The notes under the pieces were generated by a model that was given only the letters and a program-made list of their open reading frames with translations, did not search any database and was not told the origin of the DNA. Below, one piece after another: positions 62,858 to 64,000 of a DNA stretch of 64,000 nt. The first letter of the stretch is position 1. Every line of letters begins with the position of its first letter. The translations under genes and the position numbers were made by a program. Source of the stretch: Mariniblastus sp. (lineage in GTDB: Bacteria; Planctomycetota; Planctomycetia; Pirellulales; Pirellulaceae). The stretch lies in the NCBI GenBank assembly GCA_022447555.1, contig JAKVBF010000001.1, forward strand, positions 25,560 to 89,559, in the 5' to 3' direction.

Positions 62858-64000
62858 TCACTGGCAGGCCTCGCAGTCGGGATTGTCGACCGAACACTGT
62901 TGAACTTCTGCTTGCCGCTCAACTACAACATTCGAAGAATCACTGGAATTCTTCATCCATCGAGGCTGTACCCCAAATTTGTTAATGTCTACGGTCGATT
63001 TTTCCACCTGTGTCGCACCCAGCGATCGCAGGTAATAGGTCGTTTTCAAGCCGGCCATCCAAGCCAGACGATACATTTCGTCCAGCTTACGACCGCTTGG
63101 TTCTTCAATATAAAGGTTCAAGGATTGTCCCATATCGATCCATTTCTGACGTCGACTAGCACATTCAATGATCCACTTTGGTTCGATTTCAAACGCGGTG
63201 GCGTACCGCGTCTTGATATCTTCTGGTAAACCAGGGACTTCACCCAACGAACCGTCATAATACTTGATCGTCTCAAGCATTTCATCGCTCCACAGGTTCC
63301 GTTCTTTCAACTCGTTGATCAGCTTGATGTTGACTTGGACGAATTCGCCCGAAAGATTACTCTTAACAAACAGGTGTTTGTAGGTCGGTTCGATCGATTG
63401 CGTGACGCCAATAATGGTTGAGATGGTTGCCGTCGGGGCAATCGCCATCACATTACTGTTCCGCATCCCATCCTTCGCCACTTGATTTCGCACGACGTCC
63501 CAATCCATGGTCATGGATTTATCCATCTCGACCGACATGCCTCGCTGCTCTTCCAAAAGGTCAATCGTATCAATCGGCAGCATCCCTCGATCCCACTTCG
63601 ATCCTTCGTATGTGGAATAGCTCCCCCGCTCGGCAGCCAATCGACTGGATGCCATGATCGCGTGGTAAGATATGGCTTCCATGCTGTGATCCGCAAACTC
63701 AACCGCTTCTTTACTGGCATAACTGATGCCACAGGCGGCTAACGCGTCTTGAAAGCCCATCAATCCAAGACCAATTGGGCGGTGCTTGTGGTTCGAATGC
63801 TTGGCCTCTTGGGTCGGGTAATAGTTGATATCAATCACATTATCCAACATTCGAATCGCCGTCGACACCGTCTCCTCGATTTTATCAACATCGAACTTAC
63901 CATCGGTCACATGGTTCAACATATTAATGGAACCAAGATTGCAAACAGCCGTTTCGGTATCGGACGTATTCAGGAGAATTTCCGTGCAAAGATTGCTGCT
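62858..64000 (-). CDS. nrdA: Ribonucleoside-diphosphate reductase alpha subunit, C-terminal part (5' end outside window)
   Basis: Frame stays open beyond the listed Met ([31 protein letters not shown]); [18 protein letters not shown]-terminal [12 protein letters not shown]. Confidence 0.95.
   Translation of the reverse strand, partial: SSNLCTEILLNTSDTETAVCNLGSINMLNHVTDGKFDVDKIEETVSTAIRMLDNVIDINYYPTQEAKHSNHKHRPIGLGLMGFQDALAACGISYASKEAVEFADHSMEAISYHAIMASSRLAAERGSYSTYEGSKWDRGMLPIDTIDLLEEQRGMSVEMDKSMTMDWDVVRNQVAKDGMRNSNVMAIAPTATISTIIGVTQSIEPTYKHLFVKSNLSGEFVQVNIKLINELKERNLWSDEMLETIKYYDGSLGEVPGLPEDIKTRYATAFEIEPKWIIECASRRQKWIDMGQSLNLYIEEPSGRKLDEMYRLAWMAGLKTTYYLRSLGATQVEKSTVDINKFGVQPRWMKNSSDSSNVVVERQAEVQQCSVDNPDCEACQ

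Overview
The window looks like a planctomycete-type chromosomal segment (inferred from gene content and protein style, not proven). It carries the core transcription/translation super-locus on the minus strand: tRNA-Thr(TGT)-Tyr-Gly-Thr(GGT)-tuf-tRNA-Trp-secE-nusG-rplK-rplA-rplJ-rplL-rpoB-rpoC-rpsL-rpsG-(terminator)-fusA. Around it are a 10-kb minus-strand ExbB/ExbD/ExbD operon with large uncharacterised proteins, a fabZ/acp/fabZ-like/fabF cluster, efp/epmB, metG, ptsI, trxA, an unusual sigma factor, tandem purine nucleoside phosphorylases, a rhomboid protease, and nrdA(partial)/nrdB. No CRISPR arrays, transposases or phage genes were seen. The most notable observations are: RpoC with a C-terminal extension of three tandem ~77-81-aa HhH-type modules; a sigma-70 protein with a ~300-aa N-terminal part containing MerR/excisionase-like HTH; the ExbB/ExbD operon without a TonB/TolA-like gene; a FabZ-like protein whose catalytic His is replaced; a 424-nt rplL-rpoB gap with two strong hairpins; NusG with an acidic N-terminal extension; and paired PNPs that differ at the predicted base-specificity residue. 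All calls come from reading motifs by eye; no searches were run.
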